A DNA stretch of 64,000 bases from Plut-88900 sp965116945 (GTDB lineage: Bacteria > Chloroflexota > Dehalococcoidia > Plut-88900). Positions within the stretch are counted from its first letter, which is position 1; the number at the start of each line of letters is the position of its first letter. Made by a program: the position numbers and the translations under genes. The notes beneath the pieces were generated by a model, which saw nothing but the letters and a program-made list of their open reading frames with translations, did no database searches and was not told the origin of the DNA. Below are positions 1-9,323 of the stretch, one piece after another. The stretch lies in NCBI GenBank assembly GCA_965116945.1, contig OZ220734.1, positions 1,364,001 through 1,428,000 on the forward strand, in the 5' to 3' direction.

Positions 1-968
1 CGGAGGATGCCGCCGAATATGTTGACCAGCACCTTCTTGACCTTGGGGTCGGAGACGAGCAGCTTGAAGGCCTGGGCAATCTTATCCTCGTTGGCCCCAC
101 CCCCAACATCAAGGAAGTTGGCCGGGGAACCACCCAAGAGCTGGATGATGTCCATGGTTGCCATGGCGAGGCCGGCGCCATTAACCATGCAGCCCACGTC
201 GCCGTCCAGCTTTATGTAGTTGATGCCGTACTCATTGGCCTGCACGTCCAGGGGGTCTTCCTGGGAGTCGTCCCGCAGTTCTTGGACATCCCGGTTTCGG
301 AACAGGCCGTCATCGTCGAAGTCGACCTTGGCGTCCAGGGCTATCAGGGCCCCTTCACCAGTGACTAGCAGGGGATTGATCTCGACCAGCGAGCATCCCT
401 TTTCCTGCATAAGCCTGTAAAGACCCGAGAAAATAGCTCCCGCGGGTCGAATCTGCTTGTCGCCGAGCCCGAGCCCGTAGGCCAGCCTCCTGCCTTGGAA
501 AGGCTGTAGACCTATGATGGGGTCTACGGTCTCTCTCAGAATCTTCTCGGGTGTGGATGCGGCGACCTCTTCGATCTCCATCCCGCCAGCTTCACTGGCA
601 ATGATCACCGGTCCTCCCGCCGACCCGTCTATCACTATGCTGGTATACAGCTCCTTCCCATCCGGGGCAGCTTCTTCTATCAGGACCCTGGCGATGGGAA
701 CGCCATCCGCCGTGGTCTGGTGGGTGACGAGCCGGGTCCCGATTAGTGACCTGGTGTGTTCGGCGGCTTCTTCTGGGGTTTCAGCTATTTTTATGCCTCC
801 CGCCTTGCCCCGACCTCCGGCATGGACCTGGGCTTTCACTACCACACGTCCGCCCAGCTCTCGGGCTATCTCGGCGGCCTCTTCAGGGGTCTCAGCAGCG
901 CGGCCCCTGGGCACTGGAATTTTGTATTGGGCCAAAAGCGCCTTGGCCTGGTATTCGTGTATCTTCAT
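1..968 (-). CDS. sucC: Succinyl-CoA ligase [ADP-forming] subunit beta, 3' end outside window
   Basis: Beta subunit of succinyl-CoA synthetase, the TCA-cycle enzyme that interconverts succinyl-CoA and succinate with substrate-level phosphorylation; cytoplasmic. About 322 codons are present. The N-terminus reads MKIHEYQAKALL, the hallmark of SucC, followed by the ATP-grasp fold (VVVKAQVHAGGRGKAGG lysine/glycine region). The last visible residues, NIFGGI, belong to the start of the CoA-ligase domain, so roughly 60 C-terminal residues lie beyond position 1. The ATG at 966-968 has an AAAGGAGCC Shine-Dalgarno just upstream, so the start is secure. sucD would be expected to follow to the left, outside the window. 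Confidence 0.95.
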   Translation of the reverse strand, partial: MKIHEYQAKALLAQYKIPVPRGRAAETPEEAAEIARELGGRVVVKAQVHAGGRGKAGGIKIAETPEEAAEHTRSLIGTRLVTHQTTADGVPIARVLIEEAAPDGKELYTSIVIDGSAGGPVIIASEAGGMEIEEVAASTPEKILRETVDPIIGLQPFQGRRLAYGLGLGDKQIRPAGAIFSGLYRLMQEKGCSLVEINPLLVTGEGALIALDAKVDFDDDGLFRNRDVQELRDDSQEDPLDVQANEYGINYIKLDGDVGCMVNGAGLAMATMDIIQLLGGSPANFLDVGGGANEDKIAQAFKLLVSDPKVKKVLVNIFGGIL

Positions 969-1009
969 TTCGGCTCCTTTGACAAGCGGCGATTATGATA
1001 GCCGACACC

Positions 1010-2314
1010 CTATGCCCTGTCCATTGAACGCGCAGCGGCATGAGGCTCTCTCCGATACGTGCCGCAGCATGGACATAGCACCGCCAAGACGTCCCTGTCC
1101 CTGATTGCAATGACGGACAAATACCCTATCACCGACATGGCCAACGCCAGTATCCAGGTACCGTGGTAATTGCCGTAGCTGTCAAACATCACCCCTGCCA
1201 CCACGGCCCCCAGCCCTCCAGACATCTGGTGCACCATGTTGGCGGTGCCGGTCAGCGCTCCCAGGTTCCTCATGCCGAATCCCCTGGTCAGGTAAATCGG
1301 GGCGAGGGGGGCGGTCATCAGGAAGGTGAAGCCGTACATGAGCCCGAAGACGATTACTGCCGCCGGCGAGTTTGAAGTCACTACAAGAGAGAAAGCTACG
1401 ATCCTGATCAGGAAACATAGCCCGGAGGGCTTGCCGGGCCCGAACTTGTCGGATAGGTATCCTGAGAACAACACGCCCAGCATCCCCATCACGCCCATGA
1501 TCGCCAGGAGGTTGCCCGCCAATACGTCGCTGATTCCCTCGTCGGTAGCGAAGGCGACTATGTGCGTGCTCACCAGGAAGTCCTGGAACCCACAGATGGC
1601 GAACATGAATATCATTGTTAGGAATTTCCGGGAAGTGATGACCTCCTTGTAAGACGGCCCGACCTGTGGGGATGACCGAGTCGCTTTTGCACCCAGGGCT
1701 TCATCCTGATTTTCGGATGTGCCGGGTGTCGGGGGCCGGGACCGGATGAAGGCCAACACCATGGGCACGCTGAGCGCCGGGATTATCAACCCCACGATCT
1801 TGTAAGAAGGGCGCCATCCCCAGTCCAGCAAGAAAGTGGCCACCAGCGAAATGATAATGAGCTGGCCTATCGCACCGCCGGCGATTGCCGTGCTGTTAGC
1901 CTTTCCCGGACTGCCAGTGAACCAGCGGCTGACCAGGACGATTACCACACCCAAATTCGAGCCGCCGCTTCCCACGGCAAATATCACACCGTAGAGCAGA
2001 AAAAGCTGCCACGGCACCTGTACGAAGCCGGTTAAACCGGCGCCCGCGGCCATTATTAGTACGAAGGCCGCGATTATCAGGCGAAAGCCATACTTGTCCG
2101 CAAGCCTGCCCGCCAACGGCATGGTCGCCGCAGATACGACCATATAGGTGGTCTGGACCGACGAGAGCGCCCCCCTCCCCCAGCCCAGGTCTTCCTGCAT
2201 GGGCTTCAGCGTTACGCCGAATACCATCCGAGATCCGCTGTTGACAAATATGACCACGAAGGCGGTGGCCAGCACCAGCCAGCCTGGGTCTAACTTCCTT
2301 AGTCGGTCAACCAT
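1010..2314 (-). CDS. Major facilitator superfamily transporter
   Basis: Integral membrane protein of 434 residues with about 12 hydrophobic segments in two six-helix halves joined by a polar loop (roughly residues 195-225). MFS motif A is visible after helix 2 (GRLADKYGFR) and again in the second half (GYLSDKFGPG), which identifies the superfamily. The overall style resembles the oxalate/formate antiporter and monocarboxylate branches, but the substrate cannot be read from sequence. The C-terminal tail is short, Cys- and Arg-rich and cytoplasmic. It lies 41 bp upstream of sucC on the same strand and 17 bp after a Rossmann-fold gene, so all three may be co-transcribed. The ATG at 2312-2314 has no strong ribosome site. 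Confidence 0.85.
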   Translation of the reverse strand: MVDRLRKLDPGWLVLATAFVVIFVNSGSRMVFGVTLKPMQEDLGWGRGALSSVQTTYMVVSAATMPLAGRLADKYGFRLIIAAFVLIMAAGAGLTGFVQVPWQLFLLYGVIFAVGSGGSNLGVVIVLVSRWFTGSPGKANSTAIAGGAIGQLIIISLVATFLLDWGWRPSYKIVGLIIPALSVPMVLAFIRSRPPTPGTSENQDEALGAKATRSSPQVGPSYKEVITSRKFLTMIFMFAICGFQDFLVSTHIVAFATDEGISDVLAGNLLAIMGVMGMLGVLFSGYLSDKFGPGKPSGLCFLIRIVAFSLVVTSNSPAAVIVFGLMYGFTFLMTAPLAPIYLTRGFGMRNLGALTGTANMVHQMSGGLGAVVAGVMFDSYGNYHGTWILALAMSVIGYLSVIAIRDRDVLAVLCPCCGTYRREPHAAARSMDRA

Positions 2315-2331
2315 GTTCTGGCGTCAGGTCC

Positions 2332-3465
2332 TTACGCTTGGCTGTCCAGGAAAACCCTGTAGGCTTGCATCAACTCTCGGGCCCGGTCCCACGCTTCCGA
2401 GGGATGGATCGTGGGGCAGTTGTAGCCCAGGAGGTCTTTGAGGCGGTCCCGGGTCTCGTCTGAATAAATGGCCGTGCCGTCTTCTTCGATTCCCGAGAAG
2501 CCGAACACGGGCAATGCCGCTCGCCCGATTTCCTCCGCTTCCTCGCGGCTTAGCTCATCGGGAAGAGCGAGTTCGGCGCCCTGTGTCCCGAGTCTTGCGG
2601 GGTAGTCTCCCGGCAGGCCAAGGGGCGAGTTGACGGTCATCAACTCTCGGGTGTCGTGGGCGATTGCAAGGGTGTTTTTGACCGCAGATGCGGCAGGTGT
2701 GGAAAAAATCGGGAGTTGGCCCTCGCCGTGGAAGAAACGAGACTCTATGGCTGATTCGATCAGGGTCCTTGTATCGTAGCTGCTTGAGACGTCTCGACCG
2801 TCGACGGTCAGCTTTAGGAAGTAAGGGAGCTTGCCGGGCCCGGCGTGGAGCATGGCGCTACCGCCGCTTACAAGGAATACCTGCACTGCCTCCTGGGGCC
2901 GTTCGTGCTCCTCCGCCACCGCCCGACGAATCTCGTAGGCGAGGTGTTCGCAGTTCCCCGCCCCGCACACCGCCCCAACTCCGGCACCCCACAGCAAGGG
3001 ATTCACCACGTCGGCGAAGGAGACGTTGACTGCGGGGATTTCCAGCCCCGATTCCTCCTTTGCCTTCATTACACTGTACGCCGGGGCGAGGTGCCAGGGG
3101 AGCTGGGCCCCAATGGTCATCGCGGCCCGGGCCTGGATTCCCAGCTCTCCCTCAACCTTCGAGAGCTGCTCAGTCACCGACCGAGGGGACAGCAGGGACG
3201 AGACGTTGATGACTACGTCGGGCCTAGCTGTGGACAGCATGCGTGCTGTGTATTGGGCATCGGACAGGTCCACCTGGTGAAATTCGAATGATTTGTCCTG
3301 GCCGCTCATGGCCGCGCCGATGGCAGCGAGGTTAGTCCGGTATTCTCCCCAGTCGGCCCGGATGTCGGCGACGGCGATAGTGTCGACGCCCGGGGATCGG
3401 GCCAGAAATTCCAGAGCCCAGCCTCCAACGTCCCCCAAGCCGATTATCAATACCCTGGCACTCAA
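2332..3465 (-). CDS. Saccharopine dehydrogenase-like NAD(P)-binding protein
   Basis: A 377-residue cytoplasmic protein beginning with a Rossmann nucleotide-binding loop, VLIIGLGDVGGWALEFL (GxGxxG at about residues 9-14). An acidic residue at the end of the second strand (VADIRADW) suggests NAD rather than NADP. The fold order resembles saccharopine dehydrogenase/homospermidine synthase-like proteins, but substrate residues are not recognisable and no reaction is assigned. The start is TTG (3463-3465), with GGAGG six bases upstream; the nearest ATG is out of frame. It sits between the MFS gene and the molybdoenzyme gene on the same strand. Confidence 0.6.
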   Translation of the reverse strand: MSARVLIIGLGDVGGWALEFLARSPGVDTIAVADIRADWGEYRTNLAAIGAAMSGQDKSFEFHQVDLSDAQYTARMLSTARPDVVINVSSLLSPRSVTEQLSKVEGELGIQARAAMTIGAQLPWHLAPAYSVMKAKEESGLEIPAVNVSFADVVNPLLWGAGVGAVCGAGNCEHLAYEIRRAVAEEHERPQEAVQVFLVSGGSAMLHAGPGKLPYFLKLTVDGRDVSSSYDTRTLIESAIESRFFHGEGQLPIFSTPAASAVKNTLAIAHDTRELMTVNSPLGLPGDYPARLGTQGAELALPDELSREEAEEIGRAALPVFGFSGIEEDGTAIYSDETRDRLKDLLGYNCPTIHPSEAWDRARELMQAYRVFLDSQA

Positions 3466-3498
3466 GACATTCCTCCCTTCCGACGCAGGGCCATTGTA

Positions 3499-6447
3499 TT
3501 ACGAGGTCGGGAATCTATAGGCGTCTATATGGGGCTTCAACGGGCGCAGCATCCAATGAGGCCTTCGCAGACCCCCGGGGCCTGGGGCAGGCCTGGTCTG
3601 TTCCAACCATCTCTTGTACACACGGGACGCGGCAACCTCATCCACGGAGATGTCCCCGTATCTATCGTCGGGTCCGGCCCTCTCAACTTTGACCTTCTGG
3701 TGCCAGCAGTGACCTCCGCTGAGGGGGTCGGGCTGGACGGGAAAGATGAGGTTCTGATGTACCCCGCCGTCGCTCCACCAGATCCGTTCTGAGTCGGGGT
3801 CAGAGCTCTTGAATGGGGTAGCGCCCTCAATTTGGTTCAGGGACCACTGGGACTCCTGCTTTTCGATTGACACTAACGCTGAGTTCCACCTGTCGCTTCC
3901 CGAATCCTGGTGAAGCCGCCACCGGCCAAGGTGGTGGGAGCAGGCCACCACGCCCGGGCGAATAGCCTCGGTAACCCAGACCCGGTCGATGAAATGGCCT
4001 ATTTCGGTCTCGACCCGTGTCAAATCTCCCGTGCCGACACCGATCCGGTCGGCGTCCTGTGGGTTGATCCAGACGGGGTTAATGTGAGCAATCTCGTGGA
4101 GCCACTTTGCCCCGTTGGTGCGGGTGTGAATCAGGGTGGGCAGGCGAAAAGTGGGCAGTAGGACGTATTCGTTCCGAGAGGTGTCTATCCTGGATTGATG
4201 AACCTGGCTGGTGAGGAGAGGCATGCTCTCGCGCTGTTGAGCGTTCCGTGGGTAGATCGGGATGGCGTATTCGGGCCAGCCCCACTCCGCAAGGGTGGGC
4301 GAGTAGAAATCCAGCTTACCAGAAGGTGTGGGAAAGCCCTCTACGAGTTGGCCGTCAACAGTTATTCCTACCCTGTTGCGGCCATCCTTGTCCTTGAAGG
4401 GCCCAGGCATGGGGCGCACATTGGTCGGGGGTGGGGGGGATGAGTTGTAAACCCCACCTGTATCTTCATCCGATTCGGACTTTTCTATTACCTCGAGAGA
4501 AAGGGGACGTTCCTGCTGGCTGTAAACATCTTCGGTTACCTTGAAGGCGCCGTAGCGCTTCATGTACTCCAGGGGCGACAGGCCCTCTTTCTCGGCGGCC
4601 TCGGGCAGGCCTGGCACGGAGTTCTCAAAAATCCACCGATAGTATTCGCTGATGGAGACTTTCTCTCCTGTGCGGAAGGGCGACTCGAAGTGCTGCCTTA
4701 TGCCGAGGGAGCCATCCGGGTCTATCTTCCAGGACAGCTCAATCCAGAACTCGTTCTCTTCCCACACCTCTCCCGGATTGGTCTGATGGGTGAAGTCTAT
4801 CTCTTCGCCGTTTCTCTCCCTGGCTACCCTGACCACGGGCTGCCTGAACCCGATCCACTGGCAGGCGTGGCTTTCGTAGCTGTGGAGGTCGTGGCGTTCG
4901 GGGGAGAGGCCCATGGGGAGGACGTAGTCGGCATATTGCGCAGTTTCGCTCCATACCGGCGTGAGGGCCACGTGCAGCCCTATACGATCACTATTCTGGA
5001 ACATATCGATCCAAGAGAAGCCGTCAGGGTTGGTCCACACGGGGTTGTAGACCCGGGTGAAATAGACGTCTATGGACCGGTCTCGTTCCTTTAGGAGATG
5101 TGGCAGGAGGAAGCTCATTTCGAAGTGAGCCAGGGGGAATTCCGGGGGGAAATGGGTCTCGTTCCAGTTCCTGAGCGGAGGTGGTTGAGTAAAGGCCCTG
5201 GGAACGAACTTAGCCCAGGCATTGGGCAGGGTACCGCCCGGCGTGCCTACGGAGCCCGTGAGCACATTCAGGAAAAGCAGGGCCCGAGGCACCATCCAGC
5301 CTCCCAGGTGTCCAGCGGCTGCATTGCGCCAGATGTGACTGGCGAAGGCGGCGCCGGCCCTTGCTATTTCCTTTGCCACATCCTTGAGCTGCTCGGCAGG
5401 GACTCCTGTCTCGGACTCTGCCCATTCGAAAGTGTAATCCTTATAGAGGCCCCTGAGCACTTTGATGAAGCTATCGAAGGACTTGTCTTCAGGAAGTTGG
5501 TCGAGCAGTCGCCGGTCTACCAGATATTCAAGATAGGTGTTGTCATTCATCAGGTCTCGCCAGTTGACCCACTTCTCCAGGAAGGCCTGGTCGTATAGAT
5601 CTTCCTGGATCAGGTAGTTGGCGATTGCCAGCAACATGCCCGCTTCGGTGCCGGGTCTGGGGGCCAACCAGTAGTCCGCTTTAGAGGCCGTGTTGGAGAG
5701 CCGGGTGTCGACGACCGCTACCTTGGCCCCCGACTCCTGAGACTCCACGATGCGCTGGGCCTGGGGCACGAAGTAATGGCCTGCCTCCAGGTGGGAGCTC
5801 ATCAGCAGGATGAACCTGGCGTTGGCGTGGTCGGGGGTGGGGCGGTCCATGCCCATCCACAGGGAGTAACCGAATCGGGCGCTGGAGGAGCAGATGTTGG
5901 TGTGAGAGTTGTGCCCATCAACACCCCAGGCTGCCAGTACCCGCTCGGTGTACAAGTCTTCGCCGGGTCGCCCCACGTGATATACCACCTCATCCCGACG
6001 CTCTTCGATAATGGCACTGCGGACTCGTCGGGCTATGTCTTCCAGGGCCTCTTCCCAGGACACCCTCTCCCATTTTCCCTCACCCCTGCCACCGCTCCGG
6101 CGTAACGGGTAAAGAATGCGGTCGGGATTGGTGAGCTGGCTAAGAGTAGCGGCGCCCTTGGCACAGTTCTTTCCCCGGCTGGCGGGGTGGAGGGGGTGGC
6201 CCTCCAGCTTGCGGATCTCGTGGGAATCTTTGTCTACATAGGCGAGAAGTCCACAGGCCGATTCGCAGTTGAAGCAGGCGGTCGGGACGAGGGTGTATTG
6301 CCGCTCGACTTGCCTGGGCCATTCCTGAGGGTCAAATTCTCTCCAATCGTCCCAGTCCTCTACTGGGGGAGTCGACCTCAATCCCCGACTCCCTACCCGG
6401 GTACAGCCATCTATGTCGGCATCTTTTCCCGCCTGAGTCTTTCTCAT
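3499..6447 (-). CDS. Molybdopterin oxidoreductase catalytic subunit (DMSO reductase/polysulfide reductase family)
   Basis: Large Mo/W-bisMGD enzyme of 982 residues. Near the N-terminus it carries the [4Fe-4S] motif C-x2-C-x3-C-x29-C (starting TACFNCESACG), followed by the molybdopterin domains. A cysteine in NICSSSARFGY sits where family members bind the metal. The C-terminal domain is the dinucleotide-binding fold typical of the family (NPQDADRIGVGTGD). No twin-arginine signal is visible, so the subunit may face the cytoplasm. The open frame extends far upstream through the neighbouring gene, but ATG 6445-6447 with GTGAGGT just upstream is the sensible start. It lies 44 bp after the fused FeS/NrfD gene, its likely electron partner. 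The substrate is unknown; sulfur compounds are a family-based guess. Confidence 0.85.
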   Translation of the reverse strand: MRKTQAGKDADIDGCTRVGSRGLRSTPPVEDWDDWREFDPQEWPRQVERQYTLVPTACFNCESACGLLAYVDKDSHEIRKLEGHPLHPASRGKNCAKGAATLSQLTNPDRILYPLRRSGGRGEGKWERVSWEEALEDIARRVRSAIIEERRDEVVYHVGRPGEDLYTERVLAAWGVDGHNSHTNICSSSARFGYSLWMGMDRPTPDHANARFILLMSSHLEAGHYFVPQAQRIVESQESGAKVAVVDTRLSNTASKADYWLAPRPGTEAGMLLAIANYLIQEDLYDQAFLEKWVNWRDLMNDNTYLEYLVDRRLLDQLPEDKSFDSFIKVLRGLYKDYTFEWAESETGVPAEQLKDVAKEIARAGAAFASHIWRNAAAGHLGGWMVPRALLFLNVLTGSVGTPGGTLPNAWAKFVPRAFTQPPPLRNWNETHFPPEFPLAHFEMSFLLPHLLKERDRSIDVYFTRVYNPVWTNPDGFSWIDMFQNSDRIGLHVALTPVWSETAQYADYVLPMGLSPERHDLHSYESHACQWIGFRQPVVRVARERNGEEIDFTHQTNPGEVWEENEFWIELSWKIDPDGSLGIRQHFESPFRTGEKVSISEYYRWIFENSVPGLPEAAEKEGLSPLEYMKRYGAFKVTEDVYSQQERPLSLEVIEKSESDEDTGGVYNSSPPPPTNVRPMPGPFKDKDGRNRVGITVDGQLVEGFPTPSGKLDFYSPTLAEWGWPEYAIPIYPRNAQQRESMPLLTSQVHQSRIDTSRNEYVLLPTFRLPTLIHTRTNGAKWLHEIAHINPVWINPQDADRIGVGTGDLTRVETEIGHFIDRVWVTEAIRPGVVACSHHLGRWRLHQDSGSDRWNSALVSIEKQESQWSLNQIEGATPFKSSDPDSERIWWSDGGVHQNLIFPVQPDPLSGGHCWHQKVKVERAGPDDRYGDISVDEVAASRVYKRWLEQTRPAPGPGGLRRPHWMLRPLKPHIDAYRFPTS

Positions 6448-6491
6448 ATTTACCTCACTAATGCTGTACGCCAGGTCGACGTACGACGGGC

Positions 6492-8069
6492 TCAGCTTTG
6501 AGGGACCGACTGCCCGGCCTGGATATACGCGTGCTCGTAGGCGAGAAGCCCCGCGAGAGCCGACACGGATGCGGCAATATAGGTCCAGTCGGGTGCGTTT
6601 GCCAGCGCAATCGCCGTAAGGGCCATGGGGACAACGCCTCCGAACAATATGCCCGCCCAGTAGTAGATTCGATATTTGCCCCGCCACATGTTTCGGGCGG
6701 CGGTTGCTGCGTGGGGAGTGGGGTGGAGGTTCAGGAGTTCCGCGAGGGCAAGCCCGAGGAACACCGCCAGAGATATAAGGAGGGGCAACTGCAATCGTGT
6801 GACGCCGCCGGCGCCCAGATCTACGAAGCTGCTGAGGATGAGAAGGGATGCGGCCCCAGCTACCACCGCGTGGGAGAGAAACACCATGACCAGAAGAGGG
6901 TTCTGCCACAGGTCTCGGCCCTTGGACCGGCTCAACAGGAAGGCGGTGTACACAGCAACTGCAACGGCGACGACGATACCGACCCAGCGAAGCGCCTGGA
7001 CCAGTCCTCGCCATTCAAGCAATGCGGCGATGAAGAACAATAGCAGCACCATCACGAAGGCAGCCATAAGATATGCGCCCCTTACAAGCCACGACCTCCA
7101 CTGGGGCTTGGTCAGGACGTAATAGAACCTCATTGGCTGGTCAAGATCTAATATCAGCAGAAGGCCCGTCGCGCCCAGGAAGGCTGCCGAAAGGATTGCG
7201 GTAATGAGCTCCCAGCTTTGACTGAGTGATACTCCCAGCAGCCCCAGGAAGGCGCTCATGATAAAGATGCCGGCTGATATCGATTTGGTCCAGCTATACG
7301 AGGAAACTCGCCAATCCCAGGGCATCCGATGAGGCTGATCGTAGACCAGGATGGCCGCAGCGGCGCTTTGGTCCGGGTCCCCACTCCTCCGAGTGCCATT
7401 GGTTCTTGCCGCTGTCGCACCGAACAGTGTGCTGAACTGCGACTGGGCCCGACTCCTGCTGCCGACAGCGGGGGGATTCGAAGGGGCCTGGGGGTCGATG
7501 GTATGGTCAGTGGCGCCCAGGTAGAAGAGCTTCGGGTCGGTTTTCTTTTCGGGCCGGCGCACTTTTACTTCCTGGCTTCTCAGTATCTCGGATACCTCGC
7601 TGTCGGGATCGTTCATGTCACCAACCAAAATGGCCTGCGTGGGGCAGACTGCCACGCAGGCCGGTTCGAGGCCGATGTCAATGCGATGTGTACAGAAGTT
7701 ACACTTCTCGGCGCTGTGGCTCTCGGGGTCGATGTAGATGGCGTCGTAGGGGCAGGCGGCTATGCAGGCCTTGCATCCGATGCACCTGTCCCTATCAAAG
7801 TCGACGATGCCGTCGGAGCGCCTGAACATGGCGGTGGTGGGACACGCTGCAACGCAGGGGGGATCGTTACACTGGTTGCAGCGGGTAACCTGAAAGTGGC
7901 GCTGGGCCTTCGGGAAAGTCCCGACGTCCACCTGTTTAACATAAGTGCGGGTCACTCCCAGAGGGACACTGTGCTCTTGCTTGCAGGCAACAGTACAGGC
8001 ATGACACCCGATACACCTGTTCTGGTCAATGACTTTGCCCCACTTCAAGTTATGTGCGGCGTCCTCCAT
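6492..8069 (-). CDS. Fusion of four-cluster ferredoxin (PsrB/DmsB-like) and NrfD-type membrane anchor
   Basis: A 525-residue fusion. Residues about 1-165 contain four cysteine groups of the PsrB/DmsB type: CIGCHACTVAC, CNQCNDPPCVAACP, CIGCKACIAACP and CNFC...ACVAVCP, predicting four [4Fe-4S] clusters. A low-complexity linker of roughly 80 residues follows. From about residue 265 the protein has eight or so hydrophobic helices of the NrfD/PsrC quinone-interacting anchor. In most relatives these are two separate polypeptides. With the molybdoenzyme gene immediately downstream it should form a membrane electron-transfer complex between the quinone pool and the Mo site. No export signal is seen. 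The ATG is at 8067-8069 with a weak ribosome site. Confidence 0.85.
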   Translation of the reverse strand: MEDAAHNLKWGKVIDQNRCIGCHACTVACKQEHSVPLGVTRTYVKQVDVGTFPKAQRHFQVTRCNQCNDPPCVAACPTTAMFRRSDGIVDFDRDRCIGCKACIAACPYDAIYIDPESHSAEKCNFCTHRIDIGLEPACVAVCPTQAILVGDMNDPDSEVSEILRSQEVKVRRPEKKTDPKLFYLGATDHTIDPQAPSNPPAVGSRSRAQSQFSTLFGATAARTNGTRRSGDPDQSAAAAILVYDQPHRMPWDWRVSSYSWTKSISAGIFIMSAFLGLLGVSLSQSWELITAILSAAFLGATGLLLILDLDQPMRFYYVLTKPQWRSWLVRGAYLMAAFVMVLLLFFIAALLEWRGLVQALRWVGIVVAVAVAVYTAFLLSRSKGRDLWQNPLLVMVFLSHAVVAGAASLLILSSFVDLGAGGVTRLQLPLLISLAVFLGLALAELLNLHPTPHAATAARNMWRGKYRIYYWAGILFGGVVPMALTAIALANAPDWTYIAASVSALAGLLAYEHAYIQAGQSVPQS

Positions 8070-8474
8070 AGCTCGCCATTGTAGTGCACACGCTCTATGT
8101 TGTCTTGCCGGGGAGGGTACGGTATCAGGATTAGGCAGCGAGGACTCCTGGAGGTGTAATGTTTTGCTTGAGCCGGAACTTGTCCTTGAGCGGTATGGCA
8201 GCAGCGATGCGCGTCAGAGCATAATCTGCTCTTGTCAAATGCGGTTGAACTGTGATGTCGGTAGCCGGAGCGGCATAGCTGTGATCGGAGAGGAATTCAG
8301 CTCCTGTGCTCGTAATTTGATTGAGCGGCAGGCGAAATGTCGAGCTCGGTATGGTCTACTACCAAAATGGGTGAGATATGTCACAATCTATTGAAATAAT
8401 ACAGGGGTCTCGATACCGGTATCTACCGAAACACGTGATGTGGCCCGGGCTGCATCGTCAGAGGGGGGCTGAAA

Positions 8475-8564
8475 ATGGGGCTGGTCGTGCTAATTGTCAT
8501 CGTGGTGGCCGCGGTTGCGGTGGGTGGGATCATGACCATGATCCGGAGGCGCAGGGAGGACTAG
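8475..8564 (+). CDS. Putative 29-residue single-span membrane microprotein
   Basis: A short frame ATG...TAG encoding 29 residues. It starts MGLVVLIVIVVAAVAVGGIM (a hydrophobic stretch long enough for one transmembrane helix) and ends in a basic tail, TMIRRRRED, the usual inside-positive pattern. A G-rich Shine-Dalgarno-like run (GAGGGGGGC, 8461-8469) sits 5 bases before the ATG. It lies alone in the intergenic region between the FeS/NrfD gene (opposite strand) and typA. No family is recognised. Comparable small membrane peptides stabilise respiratory complexes or transporters, but no role can be assigned here. It could be a chance frame; the ribosome site and charge pattern favour a gene. Confidence 0.45.
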   Translation: MGLVVLIVIVVAAVAVGGIMTMIRRRRED

Positions 8565-9224
8565 GGCAAGCGGGGGCAGAGGGATTAACCTCAAGTAGGG
8601 GCCCCTCAAGACTTGCAGGTCTGCAGCGCTGAACTGAGGCATCACTGCCTAGCCCCTCTCAAACCAATTCACCCTGCCTCGCCCGGAACAACGGGTACGA
8701 AGTTCTGACGGGGTTGGACCACCCGGTCCGGTGGCGGCAGAGTGAAGCGATTGAACAGCATTCTGCGCGTGACCTGCCAAGGGTCAGTGAATACGTCTAT
8801 TTCCGGCCTCGCGAAAACGTACAGATAAGTCGAGGCTTTCAATGCATGGATGATGGCCTCGACGCGGTACGCGTGTCTACCCGAGATTCAGCAACCCCAG
8901 GGCTGGTTGAGCTAGCCTGAAGCGGGCCACGGGGCCCCTCCGCCTTATAGTGTCTCGGAACGCCGGGTGCCTGGAAACCTCCTACGAGTGATGCCCGCAT
9001 CCCTATTGCCGGACTCCGGCTTTCGCTGGCTAGATCCGTTCAGCGCACGGATCAAAAGAGAACGCCCGTATCACTCTACCGAGTGCGCCGGCCAGGTTAT
9101 CTTTACGTATTTATCACCGTAAGGGCACAAAATAGTTACAATTGTTCTTGCCGTTTAACAAAACGGGGAGAATGGACGCTGGGACTTGGGTTGTAGGGCA
9201 ACCGGACGATACCCGTTATCCCCG

Positions 9225-9254
9225 CTTCTGTTTGAACTAACAGGCAAACAGAAG
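9225..9254. repeat. Perfect 10-bp inverted repeat upstream of typA
   Basis: CTTCTGTTTG at 9225-9234 and CAAACAGAAG at 9245-9254 are perfect reverse complements around a 10-base loop. The repeat ends about 70 bp before the TTG start of typA. No T-run follows on the plus strand, so it is not a classical terminator. An operator or a 5'-leader hairpin is more likely. Confidence 0.6.
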
Positions 9255-9323
9255 AGAATCAGCTCCGACCAGTTAATTGGAAAGGGATGTAACAGATATT
9301 CCCTTGAGAAGAGTTAATAAGAA

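Larger units (their letters stand above)
8070..9323. other. Long intergenic region between the molybdoenzyme module and typA
   Basis: About 1.25 kb separating divergent genes. Apart from the possible microprotein at 8475-8564 and the inverted repeat at 9225-9254, listed separately, no convincing gene was seen. The remaining small open frames have compositions typical of chance frames. It must contain promoters for both flanking units, but no clear -35/-10 pair could be fixed by eye. Confidence 0.6.

Noticed and set aside
6448..7014. N-terminal extension of the molybdoenzyme open frame (to 1171 codons)
   Set aside because: It overlaps the coding sequence of the FeS/NrfD gene in another frame, is Arg/Pro-rich, and the ATG at 6445-6447 has a proper ribosome site.
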